This document shows positions 15,980 to 25,231 of a stretch of DNA of 64,000 nt, piece by piece. Every line of letters starts with the position of its first letter. The stretch's first letter is position 1. A model generated the notes under the pieces. The model was given only the letters and a program-made list of their open reading frames with translations, searched no databases and was not told where the DNA came from. The translations under genes were made by a program, and so were the position numbers. The stretch spans positions 86,682 through 150,681 of the forward strand of contig JAFLEI010000015.1 of the NCBI GenBank assembly GCA_017301975.1. Direction: 5' to 3'. Source of the stretch: Verrucomicrobiota bacterium. GTDB taxonomy: Bacteria > Verrucomicrobiota > Verrucomicrobiia > Verrucomicrobiales > Verrucomicrobiaceae.

Positions 15980-18268
15980 CTACTTCGATCCAAATGCGAT
16001 GAGCTCTTTCCCTGCCCCATCCCACACGCGCAGGATGCTGTCTTCACCGCCGCCGATGATGGCGCTGCCATTGGGCGCGCTCACGGCCGCCTGCATGTAA
16101 TCCGGCAGATTTGCCATGGCACGCACTTCCGTGCCATCATCAGTGACGATGCGGATGCGGTTGTCACCGGCAGAGGTGACGATTTGATTCGTGGCACCGA
16201 TGAACTGCAGCGAGGTGACCTCCTTGGTCCAGCCTTCGATCTTTCTCTTCCGCTCGCCGATGATCATGTTCCATGTCACCACGGTTCCCTCCGCACCTGC
16301 CGTGGCAAGCACGCGGCCATCACTGCGGAATGCGACACCCATGACGTGATGGGTGTGGCCTTCAAAAAGATTCAACTGCTTGCCTGTGGCGATGTCGGTG
16401 ACACGCGCGATTTTGTCAGCACCACCGGAGGCGAGGCGTTTGCCATCCGGCGAGTAATCCAGGCAGAGCACCGTATCAGCGTGCTTTTCCTTCCACGTCT
16501 GCGTGGCCTTGCCGGTGGCGACATCGAAGAAAATGATATCGCCGCTGCGTGACAGCTCACCACCGCCCGTGGCGAGTGTCTTGCCATCAGGACTGAACCG
16601 CACGGCGTTGACACGATCGGCAAAGAGGCCCTTCTGATCAATCTTGCGCTCCAAGGACCAGTGCTGCGTGCTGCCCGCAGACTGCATGACGGATTTGGTG
16701 GCCACAAAGGAGCCATCGGGAGCCGAGGTGATGCTCGTGATGGCGGCGGCACTGCCGGTGCTTTCTTCAATCGGCGCGCCGGTCGCGGCACCCCACACGC
16801 GCAGGCTGCCATCGTCGAACATCGAAGCCACGCGCAGTGCATCGGCGGAGAAGGAAACGGCGATGGGTTTCGCGGTGGTCTTGGTCAGCGCGAGCTTGGC
16901 CGCAGCCAGATCGGCCGTGGCCTTGTCCTGCAAAGTTTTCGAGGCGGCAATAGCAGCGTTCGCGGCTGCAACAGCCTTGGCATTGACGGCTTTCGAATCG
17001 GTGATGCGCTTCAAATCATCCTCGGCGTCCTTCACATTGCTCTGCGTTGCAGAGACGGCGGCGAGCGCGGAAACTTCCGTCATTTTCGCGGTGATGAGTT
17101 TTTCCTGCGCAGCCTTGAGCTCTTTGTCGAGGGCTGCATCTGGTTTGCCTCCTGGTGCCGCTTTGATTTTGGCAACGACTTCATCCACGGCCTTTTGCGC
17201 CGTTGTTTTGGCCTCGGTGGTCGGCGGCACGGCCTTCTGTTTCTCAGGCAGCGCCTTGTTCATCGCCACGATGGCCTCCTTGGCTTTGCCCAGCAGGACA
17301 TCAAGTGCCTTGTCCTGCGCCTCGATGCGGGTGATTTCACTCTTTTGAAATGCCTGCTCCAAGGTCTGCGCCGCGACAACCCAGTCCAGCTCCGCCATCT
17401 TCTTTGCCCCCGCCACGCTGCCACGGAGTTCAATGACCAGTTTCGCCGTCGCCGCATCCCACACACGCACAGAACCATCGTCACAACCCGTGACAACCTG
17501 TTTGCCATCAGCAGACATCGCACTGCTCAGGACTGCGACTTTGCCGGTGGTGGCGATCTTTTTGATCAACTCGGCGCTCGCAGGAACCGAGGCCGTTTTC
17601 GCCGTGGCCGCCACGGCTTTGACTTCCGCCATTTTCCAAATCTTCACTTCACGAAAGCTGCCGCTCGCGAGGCGCGTGCCGTCCGGACTGAATGAAAGCG
17701 ACTGAACCAGCGCTCGATGTGCCGCGCCGTTCTTTTCCGCAGGGTCGCTGATCTGCGCAACGAACTGACGCGTGGCCATGTCATAGACATAGATGTGGTT
17801 CGAACGACCGCAGGCGACGTACCGCCCGTCCTTCGTCATCGCCACGCTGTAAATCGGATCAATGCTGGCGGAGAAGGCCTGCAGCACCACCGCGCGTTCC
17901 ACCATCACCGAGCCTTTTGCCCCCTGGTCAATCCACGCCTTCAAAGTGGCGATCTGCTCAGGGATGAGGTTCACCGCGCCGGACTTGTTGTTCGGCGGCG
18001 GCATCTCCATGTCCTTCGTGTGCAGCGAAGCCGTGACGATCAGGCTCTCCGCGCCTTTCCCTGGAATGATCGCAGGGCCGCTTTCGCCGCCTTTGATCAT
18101 CAGTTCCGGCGTCTCCATGTTCAGATCCGCCTTGGTCGTCGTCTTGTTATGACACGAGATGCAGTTCGCTTTCAGGAAGGGGTAAACGTCCCGATAGTAG
18201 TCGAGTTCCGCAGCGGCGCTGTTCAAGACAGGCATGAGAGCAAGGGAGATGACAGAGGGCAGTTTCAT
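15980..18268 (-). CDS. Secreted WD40 propeller with N-terminal c-type haem site and coiled-coil insert
   Basis: 762 residues from the ATG at 18268 (signal MKLPSVISLALMPVLNSAAA); the open frame further upstream overlaps the phosphoesterase gene. A planctomycete-type cytochrome domain carries the haem motif CISCH (Cys36, Cys39, His40) and a downstream MEMPPP Met that could be the distal ligand. WD40-like blades (GDDGSVRVWDAATAKL, SPDGKRLASGGADKIARV) occupy about 130-290 and 463-762. They are interrupted by a long Ala/Lys/Glu-rich, probably coiled-coil stretch at about 290-463. Likely a periplasmic electron-transfer or scaffold protein working with the DUF1501 and DUF1549/1553 partners. Confidence 0.88.
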   Translation of the reverse strand: MKLPSVISLALMPVLNSAAAELDYYRDVYPFLKANCISCHNKTTTKADLNMETPELMIKGGESGPAIIPGKGAESLIVTASLHTKDMEMPPPNNKSGAVNLIPEQIATLKAWIDQGAKGSVMVERAVVLQAFSASIDPIYSVAMTKDGRYVACGRSNHIYVYDMATRQFVAQISDPAEKNGAAHRALVQSLSFSPDGTRLASGSFREVKIWKMAEVKAVAATAKTASVPASAELIKKIATTGKVAVLSSAMSADGKQVVTGCDDGSVRVWDAATAKLVIELRGSVAGAKKMAELDWVVAAQTLEQAFQKSEITRIEAQDKALDVLLGKAKEAIVAMNKALPEKQKAVPPTTEAKTTAQKAVDEVVAKIKAAPGGKPDAALDKELKAAQEKLITAKMTEVSALAAVSATQSNVKDAEDDLKRITDSKAVNAKAVAAANAAIAASKTLQDKATADLAAAKLALTKTTAKPIAVSFSADALRVASMFDDGSLRVWGAATGAPIEESTGSAAAITSITSAPDGSFVATKSVMQSAGSTQHWSLERKIDQKGLFADRVNAVRFSPDGKTLATGGGELSRSGDIIFFDVATGKATQTWKEKHADTVLCLDYSPDGKRLASGGADKIARVTDIATGKQLNLFEGHTHHVMGVAFRSDGRVLATAGAEGTVVTWNMIIGERKRKIEGWTKEVTSLQFIGATNQIVTSAGDNRIRIVTDDGTEVRAMANLPDYMQAAVSAPNGSAIIGGGEDSILRVWDGAGKELIAFGSK

Positions 18269-18282
18269 GCGGGGTAAATTTT

Positions 18283-19299
18283 TCAAACGGCGGAAGGAGG
18301 AAGCACTTCGATCACAGCGTGCGCGCCAGTGGCATTGGCGCCCACGACCATCTGCGGCACGCCCTGCCAGACATCGAGCGTCTGCTGGTGCGTGTGCCCG
18401 GCGAACACACCGAGAAGGTTGGAGGCGGCAAAGACCTCGCGATGGAAATCGAGCGTGACTTGGGAATGCCCTTCGGTGCGCCACTGCGGGCGGCGTTCAA
18501 TGAGGTGGTTTTTATCCTGCGCGGCCCCCCATTGCGGATGGCCGCAGCCAAAGCCCACCGGCCTGCCGGGGACATAGAGCGGAATGTGAACAAAGAGAAC
18601 CAGAGGCACACCCGAGGCAGCCTGCTGGCGGAAGAAGGCAAGCTGCTCCGGCTGGATCTCGTAGGTGGAATTGTCGATCAGCACGACATTCACACCGCCC
18701 ACCTGTTTGGCGGACATCATTGGATCACCGCCCTGATAGAGAGAGCTCAGGCGCTTCTTGCACCAGATGCGGCGGAGATCGGTGGAGGTGCCAGGCTGGC
18801 CCTCATAGTGCCAGTCATGATTACCGGCGGTGTAGAGCCACGGGATTCCGCTTTTTTCCAGTCGGGAGAGCACCCACTCGATGGCGGCCTCGGAGGGGAA
18901 GCTGAAGATGTCACCGGCCAGCACCAGCAACTCCACCTTGGAATTCTGTGCGGCTTGCAGGGTCTGCTCGAAGCACTGTTCCGGGTCAGTGGTTTCTTTG
19001 CTGCGGAAATGCTTGGTATGGTTGTAGGCTTTGGCCATGCGGGCGCTGAACTCGCGGTACGGCGCACCGCGCTCATCGTCACGGGAAAGATGCGTGTCCG
19101 CGAGCATCAGCAGCTTCACCGGCTTCTCCACACCTGAAGTGTGCAGCCCTACGTGGATGTCATCCACAGAGAAGCTGCCGCGTAGCGCGGGCTTTGTCGC
19201 TTCAGCCGCAAGCAGTGCCGAGGCAGGGGCGACAGCGCCTGTGGCCAGCAGTCCTTGAAGCAGACGCCGACGCGGCAACGATGTGGAAAAAAGGCTCAT
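18283..19299 (-). CDS. Tat-exported calcineurin-like metallophosphoesterase
   Basis: 338 residues. A twin-arginine signal (LPRRRLLQGLLATGAVAPA) indicates export of a folded metalloenzyme. The five dimetal motifs are in order: LADTH, AGDIFSF, GNHDWH, FVHIP and GHTHQ. The substrate is not predictable; relatives act on phospholipids, nucleotides or sugar phosphates. The gene lies 8 bp after the PPC-domain gene and 14 bp before the WD40/haem gene, so it shares their transcript. Confidence 0.92.
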   Translation of the reverse strand: MSLFSTSLPRRRLLQGLLATGAVAPASALLAAEATKPALRGSFSVDDIHVGLHTSGVEKPVKLLMLADTHLSRDDERGAPYREFSARMAKAYNHTKHFRSKETTDPEQCFEQTLQAAQNSKVELLVLAGDIFSFPSEAAIEWVLSRLEKSGIPWLYTAGNHDWHYEGQPGTSTDLRRIWCKKRLSSLYQGGDPMMSAKQVGGVNVVLIDNSTYEIQPEQLAFFRQQAASGVPLVLFVHIPLYVPGRPVGFGCGHPQWGAAQDKNHLIERRPQWRTEGHSQVTLDFHREVFAASNLLGVFAGHTHQQTLDVWQGVPQMVVGANATGAHAVIEVLPPSAV

Positions 19300-19307
19300 G
19301 CCAGGGC

Positions 19308-21527
19308 TTATTTGGTGGCGGTCACAGCGGGCGCTGGAGTCGCGGCCTTCACCGAAACGCGAATCGGTTCCGAAATCAGGATTTCCACGGTGTCCGTGGG
19401 AGATGCAGCCGTGGTGACGGCTTTCATGCGGCTGGTGGCCACAGCCATGGCTGCCTCCGCCTGCTTTTGCTTTTCAGCGGCCTTCTTTGCAGCTTCTGCA
19501 TCCGTGGCAGCGAGATTCTTGGCTTCAGCGGCCATAGTGGCGGCGAGCTGCTCGGCCTTCTTTTGCTCAGCCTCGGCCAGTGGCACGGCAGCGGGATTGT
19601 AGCGGTATTTGCAGATGCCGAGGCTCTGGAAGGCAAAGGTGTAATCTCCCGGCGCGATCTTCAAGGCGGCAAGATCAATCACAGCCTCGAACGTCGCCGC
19701 TTTGAGAGGGATGTCGAACTCCTTGATGGCGCTGAAACCCTCCCCGTAGGCTTTCACCTTGATCGAGGTGCCGTTGAAATCATTGCGCCAGGTGAGCTTG
19801 AGCGGGATTTTCAGCGTCTCTCCCACCTTCGCTTCGAAGACCTTGTTTTCAGCCGTGGCAATGGTCAGCGGTGCCTGCTCGGAGTCGCTCACAGAAACTG
19901 GAACATCGGCCATGAGACGCGGCGCAGGGATCTCCCCTTTTGCATCTTTCACCGGCCATTCCATGCTCGCCACCCGCACCGGGCGCGTCACGACAGCACC
20001 ATTGACCGTGGCTTTGCCGACAATGTTCGCCAGGGAGAAGCCGTGTTTCGCATCGCTGGATGCGGTAAGGATCAAATGACCAAAGGGCTTGCCCTTGGCG
20101 ATTTTTAACCCGGCTGCGCTTACACCTGGCGGCAGATTTTCCATGCCGATCTCAATCTCGCCATCAAAGCCATCACGACGCTGCACCGCAACTTCAAAGG
20201 CACGCGACTCACCCGCACGCAGAGCCATCGGTTTGGAAAGCGCAGCGCGGTCGCCATTGCGCAGTGTCATATGCACTGCCCAGGCTGCGAGCGAGAAATC
20301 CGGCGTGGCCTGACGGACGATGAGGCGATACACATTGTTCGCATCGCTGCGCGTGCCGCCGAAAAGATCGCGCACCTGCAGGCGGTAGGTTCCGTCTTCC
20401 TTGACCACAAACTTGCCGTTCACATCAGGGGATCCGGCATCGTACGGCGGGCCGTCATAGGAATAGCCGTTGCTGGTCACCTTCATAGGTGGAGCGATGT
20501 CATAGAGCTCGGCCACATCCGTCAGCGTCTCTTTGCCACCGGTTGCTTTCACCTGCTGCACGAGCACAAAGGGGTCTGTGTTCAAACCGAGGCGCTCGGA
20601 AGCCACCTCCACCCACCATGTCTCGCCTTTCTTGGCCGTGAACTCGAAGGTGTCGACATCCGCCGCCGGGAAAAAGGAACCGGCGATGTCACAGGGCAGC
20701 GTGATCTTCTGCGCTTCAGCAGGCTTGTTGTTCGGCTCCGTTTCATGGGCCTTCGCGGTCGCGGCGAGACCGGCTGGCGGCCAGGACATGGCGCTGACCG
20801 TCTGCGTTTGCGGCTGGCGTGGCGCAGGTCCGGTTCCCGGTGCTTCCTGCAGGGCGAGACGATAGAACAGACGCTCGCCGCCTTGATAGGTGAGATCGCT
20901 CACCTTGATCAAATAGGTGCCATCAGCGGGTGGTGTGAAGTCGATCACGCCTCCCGTACGGTTCACTTTCAAATCACCGCCCTTGGCGTCCGCCAGAATC
21001 AGCACTGGTGTAAGTCGGGAGTCTATGCCCGTCGCGGCGCAGTCCACTGCCACGCGTTTCCCTTTCACGCCCTGGAATGCATAAAAATCCACCGACCGCT
21101 TCGTCATGGTCGCATTGCAGATGGTGCCCAGGGGCAGCGTCATCGCCGTCTCCACCGAATTGTTCGCCTTGGTTCGGATCACCTCCGGCAGTTTGTTCAC
21201 CGAAAATGCACGCGCCGAAGATACGCCGAGCCGAGACATCACACGCGCATCATAAACCCCAACCGGGACGTCAGGCGCGATGGTCACAGTAAACTTCTTC
21301 TCTGCACCAGCGACCGGCTTCGCCGTGATCTTGGGTGTGGAGAACATCAGTTCGCTGACATCCTCTGTATTCTCGCCGGTGATCGTGACCTCAACCGTCG
21401 TGCCCGCCTGTCCGCCCATGGGCATGACCGTGAGCAGACGTGGCAACGGCAGAGTGACCTGCTGGGCGAGGGCCGAAGCAGCCATCCATGTGAAGACGGC
21501 AAGTGTGAGTGTGGATTTCGCGAGCAT
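19308..21527 (-). CDS. Secreted pre-peptidase C-terminal (PPC) domain protein
   Basis: 739 residues with signal peptide (MLAKSTLTLAVFTWMAASALA). An Ig-like/IPT-type N-terminal domain (about 25-105; GGQAGTTVEVTITGENTED) is followed by two PPC beta-sandwich domains: one near 120-230, and a second opened by ETEPNNKPAEAQKITLP and ending in DGTYRLQVRDLFGG. Near the C-terminus an Ala/Glu/Lys-rich helix (about 640-705) precedes a short beta segment. No catalytic motif was found. In Planctomycetes and Verrucomicrobiota such proteins are usually encoded beside DUF1549/1553 proteins, as here (3-bp gap), so it is probably a binding subunit. Confidence 0.85.
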   Translation of the reverse strand: MLAKSTLTLAVFTWMAASALAQQVTLPLPRLLTVMPMGGQAGTTVEVTITGENTEDVSELMFSTPKITAKPVAGAEKKFTVTIAPDVPVGVYDARVMSRLGVSSARAFSVNKLPEVIRTKANNSVETAMTLPLGTICNATMTKRSVDFYAFQGVKGKRVAVDCAATGIDSRLTPVLILADAKGGDLKVNRTGGVIDFTPPADGTYLIKVSDLTYQGGERLFYRLALQEAPGTGPAPRQPQTQTVSAMSWPPAGLAATAKAHETEPNNKPAEAQKITLPCDIAGSFFPAADVDTFEFTAKKGETWWVEVASERLGLNTDPFVLVQQVKATGGKETLTDVAELYDIAPPMKVTSNGYSYDGPPYDAGSPDVNGKFVVKEDGTYRLQVRDLFGGTRSDANNVYRLIVRQATPDFSLAAWAVHMTLRNGDRAALSKPMALRAGESRAFEVAVQRRDGFDGEIEIGMENLPPGVSAAGLKIAKGKPFGHLILTASSDAKHGFSLANIVGKATVNGAVVTRPVRVASMEWPVKDAKGEIPAPRLMADVPVSVSDSEQAPLTIATAENKVFEAKVGETLKIPLKLTWRNDFNGTSIKVKAYGEGFSAIKEFDIPLKAATFEAVIDLAALKIAPGDYTFAFQSLGICKYRYNPAAVPLAEAEQKKAEQLAATMAAEAKNLAATDAEAAKKAAEKQKQAEAAMAVATSRMKAVTTAASPTDTVEILISEPIRVSVKAATPAPAVTATK

Positions 21528-21530
21528 AGA

Positions 21531-23735
21531 TTAGTGATTGTACAAAAATTCCTTGGTGTTCAGCAGCGCCCAGAGCAGGTCTTCGTAACCGTTGCGTTTG
21601 GCACGCTGGGAGTCGAGCGGTTTGCCGGCAGCATCAGTGCGGGGCTTGACGACATAATTTTCACTGATGCGCACTTCATCGGCCGAGGGTTCGCGGGAGA
21701 AAGCGGCGAGGTAGAGTTCACGGATGCGCTTGGGCTCGGGCATCTCGGCTTTGCTCAAGGATTCAGCACGTCCGCCACTGGCGGTGAGCTTGGCCTTCAC
21801 GTCGGCGGCGTTCATGAGGTGCAGGCTTTGCGCAAGGCTGGCGGACTGCACGCGCTCACACTCACAGACACTGGCGCCTTCGGGACGACCAAACACTTTG
21901 AGGAAAGGCGCGGCGCGGTTGTAGCTGTTGTCCGGCAGTGAAATGGCACGCGTCCCAGCCGGCAGATCGGCAAAGTCGGTCTTGGAGCCGGTGACCATGT
22001 CAATGCTGTCGAGCATGACCTCGGCAGTCATGCGTTTCGGGTAATAATGGGAGTAGGCCTGACGATCGACGGCATTGTACTGGTTTGGCGTGGAGCTGAG
22101 CTGATAGGCGTGACTTTGCGTGATCGTGCGCACGAGTGTTTTTAGATCGTAGCCGCTGTCAGTGAAGCTCTTGGCCAGCGCATCGAAGAGGTCGGGATTG
22201 GTCGGCGGATTGGTATCACGGAGATCGTCCTCGGGCTCAACGAGGCCTCGCTTGAAGAAATGCTTCCAGTAGCGGTTCACGAGAGACTTGGCGAAGAAGG
22301 GATTGTCCTTCTTGCTCATCCAATCAACCAAAGCGAGACGCGGATCATCATCGGGGGCGATGTCGAGCTCCGGCTCGCCGAGCCCTGCGGGCTTCAGCAT
22401 CACGCGGGTTTTACGGTGTTCAGTCTGGGCGATGCCGCGCTTGTGGAAGATGAGATCTTCACCGGCGATGGCGGTCGGTTTGCGACCAATCTGGCTGAAG
22501 AACGCGGCGAGGTGGTAATACTCCGCCTGAGTCCAGCGCTCAAAGGGATGATGATGGCATTGAGCGCACTGCATGCGCACCCCGAGGAAAAGCTGTGCAA
22601 CGTCTTCCAGCTGCGTGGTGGGCTCCTTCACCCGCTTGTACCAAGCGACAGGAGGATTGGAAACAATGGTGCCGGTGGAGGCGAGAATCTGGCGCACGAT
22701 CTGGTCGTACTTGGTATTCGCCAGCAAACTGTCGCGCATCCAGGCATGAAAGGCGAAGTTGGAGGTGATGTCAGCAGCATCCGAACGGGTGTTTTTGAGC
22801 AAAGACGTCCATTTATTGGCAAAGTAATCCGCGTAGTCGGGACTGTTCAGGAGGGCCTCGATGGCTCGGTCGCGCTTGTCCGGAGCCTGACTCTCCAGGA
22901 AAGTCTTTGTCTCTTCCGCCGTGGGCAGGCGGCCGCCGATGTCGAGGGAGATGCGGCGCAGAAAGGTCGAATCATCGCAGAGGGGCGAGGGAGGAACCCC
23001 GATCTGCTTCAAATTGGCAAACACATGCTGGTCGATGAAATTCTTTACCGGCGGAAGCGAGTCAACGGGCGCACCCAGTGGAATGGAGACGCTGCAAACG
23101 GAAACACGGCCGCCAAAGCGCACCATCACGGCCACATTGCCGGGAATATCCAGTGTCTTTACCAGTCCCTGTTCTCCCGCTTCGGCCATGGCCCGGTCAT
23201 TGGCCTCGAAGAGCGCAAGCTTGGTCACATCCCGGCTGCTGCCATCCGAATACTGCGCGGTCACTTTAAGCTGCTGCGTGGTTTTGACTTTCATCGTCAC
23301 GCGCGCTGGTTCCACAAGAATGCCGCTGAGTTTGGCCTCATCCTTCTGCGCATAGTTCATGCCTTCGGCGATCCAGCGCACAAGCATCTTGTAGTCTTCG
23401 GAGCCCGGCTCCAGTTTCTTCCCACCTGTGTGCGGCACGATGGCTGCCCCCTTGGTGATCAGCAGACTTTCCTCGGGGGCTGGCGGAAACACACGCCGCC
23501 CCTTCCCCTGCTTCACGATGGCCTCGTAGTCTTCTTCAGGCTCAAATCCCAGCACGCTCAGGCGGAAGCCGCGCTGCCCTGTGATCGCTTTGGCATGGCA
23601 TACGCCAGCATTACAGCCCGCCTTGGTGAGGATGGGCTGAATATCATTGACGAAGCTTAAGGGGCGTGACGATTCCGCCGCGAAACTCGTTCCGGCGAGC
23701 ATCACGATCATCCATGCTTTAAGAGGTGCTTTCAT
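21531..23735 (-). CDS. DUF1549/DUF1553 secreted protein with N-terminal CxxxxCH site and Ig-like domain
   Basis: 734 residues from the ATG at 23735 (signal MKAPLKAWMIVMLAGTSFAA); the frame is open a little further upstream. The order is: haem-type region with CNAGVCH (Cys-x4-Cys-His, a spacing common in this subfamily rather than CxxCH); bacterial Ig-like domain (about 145-235); DUF1549 (about 240-440, with CAQCHHHPFERW, a second haem-like CxxCH); DUF1553 (about 480-730, with LVNRYWKHFFKRGLV). First gene of the long minus-strand array, so its promoter should lie at 23736-23810, shared with the divergent gene at 23811. Confidence 0.9.
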   Translation of the reverse strand: MKAPLKAWMIVMLAGTSFAAESSRPLSFVNDIQPILTKAGCNAGVCHAKAITGQRGFRLSVLGFEPEEDYEAIVKQGKGRRVFPPAPEESLLITKGAAIVPHTGGKKLEPGSEDYKMLVRWIAEGMNYAQKDEAKLSGILVEPARVTMKVKTTQQLKVTAQYSDGSSRDVTKLALFEANDRAMAEAGEQGLVKTLDIPGNVAVMVRFGGRVSVCSVSIPLGAPVDSLPPVKNFIDQHVFANLKQIGVPPSPLCDDSTFLRRISLDIGGRLPTAEETKTFLESQAPDKRDRAIEALLNSPDYADYFANKWTSLLKNTRSDAADITSNFAFHAWMRDSLLANTKYDQIVRQILASTGTIVSNPPVAWYKRVKEPTTQLEDVAQLFLGVRMQCAQCHHHPFERWTQAEYYHLAAFFSQIGRKPTAIAGEDLIFHKRGIAQTEHRKTRVMLKPAGLGEPELDIAPDDDPRLALVDWMSKKDNPFFAKSLVNRYWKHFFKRGLVEPEDDLRDTNPPTNPDLFDALAKSFTDSGYDLKTLVRTITQSHAYQLSSTPNQYNAVDRQAYSHYYPKRMTAEVMLDSIDMVTGSKTDFADLPAGTRAISLPDNSYNRAAPFLKVFGRPEGASVCECERVQSASLAQSLHLMNAADVKAKLTASGGRAESLSKAEMPEPKRIRELYLAAFSREPSADEVRISENYVVKPRTDAAGKPLDSQRAKRNGYEDLLWALLNTKEFLYNH

Positions 23736-23810
23736 TGTTATCACTTCAAACCTACGGTTTGGGGCACCCCTTTTTCGCATTGAGTAACTTTAGTATTAAC
23801 TTCAATCACA
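23736..23810. promoter_or_regulatory. Divergent promoter region
   Basis: 75-bp AT-richer spacer between the head genes of two divergent units: the 12-gene minus-strand array and the phospholipase-like gene. Both transcripts must start in or very near it. No clear -35/-10 pair or operator palindrome could be assigned by eye. Confidence 0.45.
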
Positions 23811-25079
23811 ATGAGACAGCTCGTATTTGCCGCTCTTTTAAGCCTCGCAACCCCCTCCTTGGTCTTGGGCTGGGGTGAGCCTCATCATGCCATCACACGT
23901 GCGGCGCTGGAGGTTTTGCCGGAGTGGCAAAAGGAGGCACTTGGGGGCGAACTGAAGCAGCTAGGTGACAGCTACTGCATGATCCCGGACCATGTGTTCA
24001 CCGACAAGGAAAACGCCAAGTATGCCAAGATGGAGTCAGTGCCGAACGAGGTGTACTTGAAAATCCTGCACCTGCCGACGCAGCAGGGGGAGTACCTGGA
24101 GGTGATGCGCTACTTCATGGAGAAGGCGGTGGCAGCGTGGCGCGAAGGGAAGCAGGGAGACGCAGTGCGCTACATGGGGACGGTGTGTCATCAGATCGAA
24201 GATTATGGCAGTCCTTCGCACACGGTGCCCGGAGACAACATGTTTACGCTGCTGCAGCAGTTCCTGCCGCCTTCAGATGCCATGAAAGGCCAGCTCATGC
24301 ATGGGCCGATCGAGAATGGGGCCTTCAAGGTGAGCATTGAGGGCTACAAGCCTGCACTGCTTGGCACCACGGTGCATGAAGCTGCATGGAGACTCATGCA
24401 CCGGGTGCATGATGAGATCCTGAATGCCCGGAGCACGACGGTGCCGATCATGCAGGCGCTGTACCGGGAGGACAAAGAGGACGTGGTGAAGCACCAGATG
24501 CGGGCGGCGACGATGGATGCGCAGGTGGTGGCGGATGCGGTTTATACAATCCTTTGCCTCGGGATGCAGAAGTTTGCAGCGGAAGAGCAGGCGGCGCTAA
24601 AACAGGTGCAGATTGGCGCTTTCTTTCCACTGGAGGCGGCCAGTTGCTACTATCCGCAGTCGCAGTTTTTCAGTTCGCCGAACTGGGGGCATGCGCGCAG
24701 CGGGGTGATTTTGGCGGGTGGAACCAAGGAGATTCCGCTCAAGCTTTGTGTCGGATCCGGCAATGAGGAGTTCAAAAATGGCATCAGCGCGGGCATGGGG
24801 AAGCCGCTGACGTTTTTGCTGCCAAAAGATGTTTATTCGCGTTTCACGGTTTTGGCCGGATTGCATCCGGAATTGGGGACCAAGGGGCGGGTGGAGTTCA
24901 CGATCAGCGGGGATGGGAAGGTGCTGACGACGGTTATTCTGAATGGGACTGATCCGGCGAAGTTGCTGGAGTGTGATGTCGCAGGGGTGAAGGAGCTTCA
25001 GCTTTCGCTGACCTCGCGGGGGCTGGATGCGAAGAGCAATTATGCGATCTGGGCGGAGCCGACGCTGGTGAAGAAGTGA
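23811..25079 (+). CDS. Secreted zinc-dependent phospholipase C-like protein with C-terminal NPCBM-type domain
   Basis: 422 residues with signal peptide ending in VLG|WGEPHH. Mature zinc phospholipases C and S1/P1 nucleases start with Trp as a zinc ligand, and here Trp follows the predicted cleavage site. Further ligands fit: HHAITRAAL, DHVF, HQIEDYGSPSHTVPGDN (HxxxD type) and TVHEAAWRLMH. Residues about 285-420 resemble an NPCBM carbohydrate-binding domain (GHARSGVILAGGTKEIPLKL and following beta strands). Likely a phosphodiesterase acting on lipids or glycolipids; the lipid-binding PLAT domain of clostridial alpha toxin is replaced by a sugar-binding module. Confidence 0.72.
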   Translation: MRQLVFAALLSLATPSLVLGWGEPHHAITRAALEVLPEWQKEALGGELKQLGDSYCMIPDHVFTDKENAKYAKMESVPNEVYLKILHLPTQQGEYLEVMRYFMEKAVAAWREGKQGDAVRYMGTVCHQIEDYGSPSHTVPGDNMFTLLQQFLPPSDAMKGQLMHGPIENGAFKVSIEGYKPALLGTTVHEAAWRLMHRVHDEILNARSTTVPIMQALYREDKEDVVKHQMRAATMDAQVVADAVYTILCLGMQKFAAEEQAALKQVQIGAFFPLEAASCYYPQSQFFSSPNWGHARSGVILAGGTKEIPLKLCVGSGNEEFKNGISAGMGKPLTFLLPKDVYSRFTVLAGLHPELGTKGRVEFTISGDGKVLTTVILNGTDPAKLLECDVAGVKELQLSLTSRGLDAKSNYAIWAEPTLVKK

Positions 25080-25139
25080 AGGGCGCTGGAGGTTGAGGGG
25101 CTGAAGAGACGTGCGGAGGCCTGGGTGCATGCGGAGTGC

Positions 25140-25162
25140 TGCGGACTGGAAGTCCGCGCTCC
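25140..25162. repeat. Class E hairpin 1 (convergent junction)
   Basis: TGCGGACTGGAAGTCCGCGC(TCC): a 6-7 bp stem (GCGGACT/AGTCCGC) around a short GGA loop, followed by GCTCC. The same tail and loop type recur at 31501 and 39996 with different stem sequences. It sits in the 152-bp gap between converging genes at 25079 and 25232, as expected for a bidirectional terminator-like element, though no T-run follows. Confidence 0.7.
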
Positions 25163-25231
25163 GGGGCGCTTTGGTCTGAGGCGCACGATTCGCGATGACA
25201 GCTATTTACTAAACTTCATTCCTGGCTGGCA

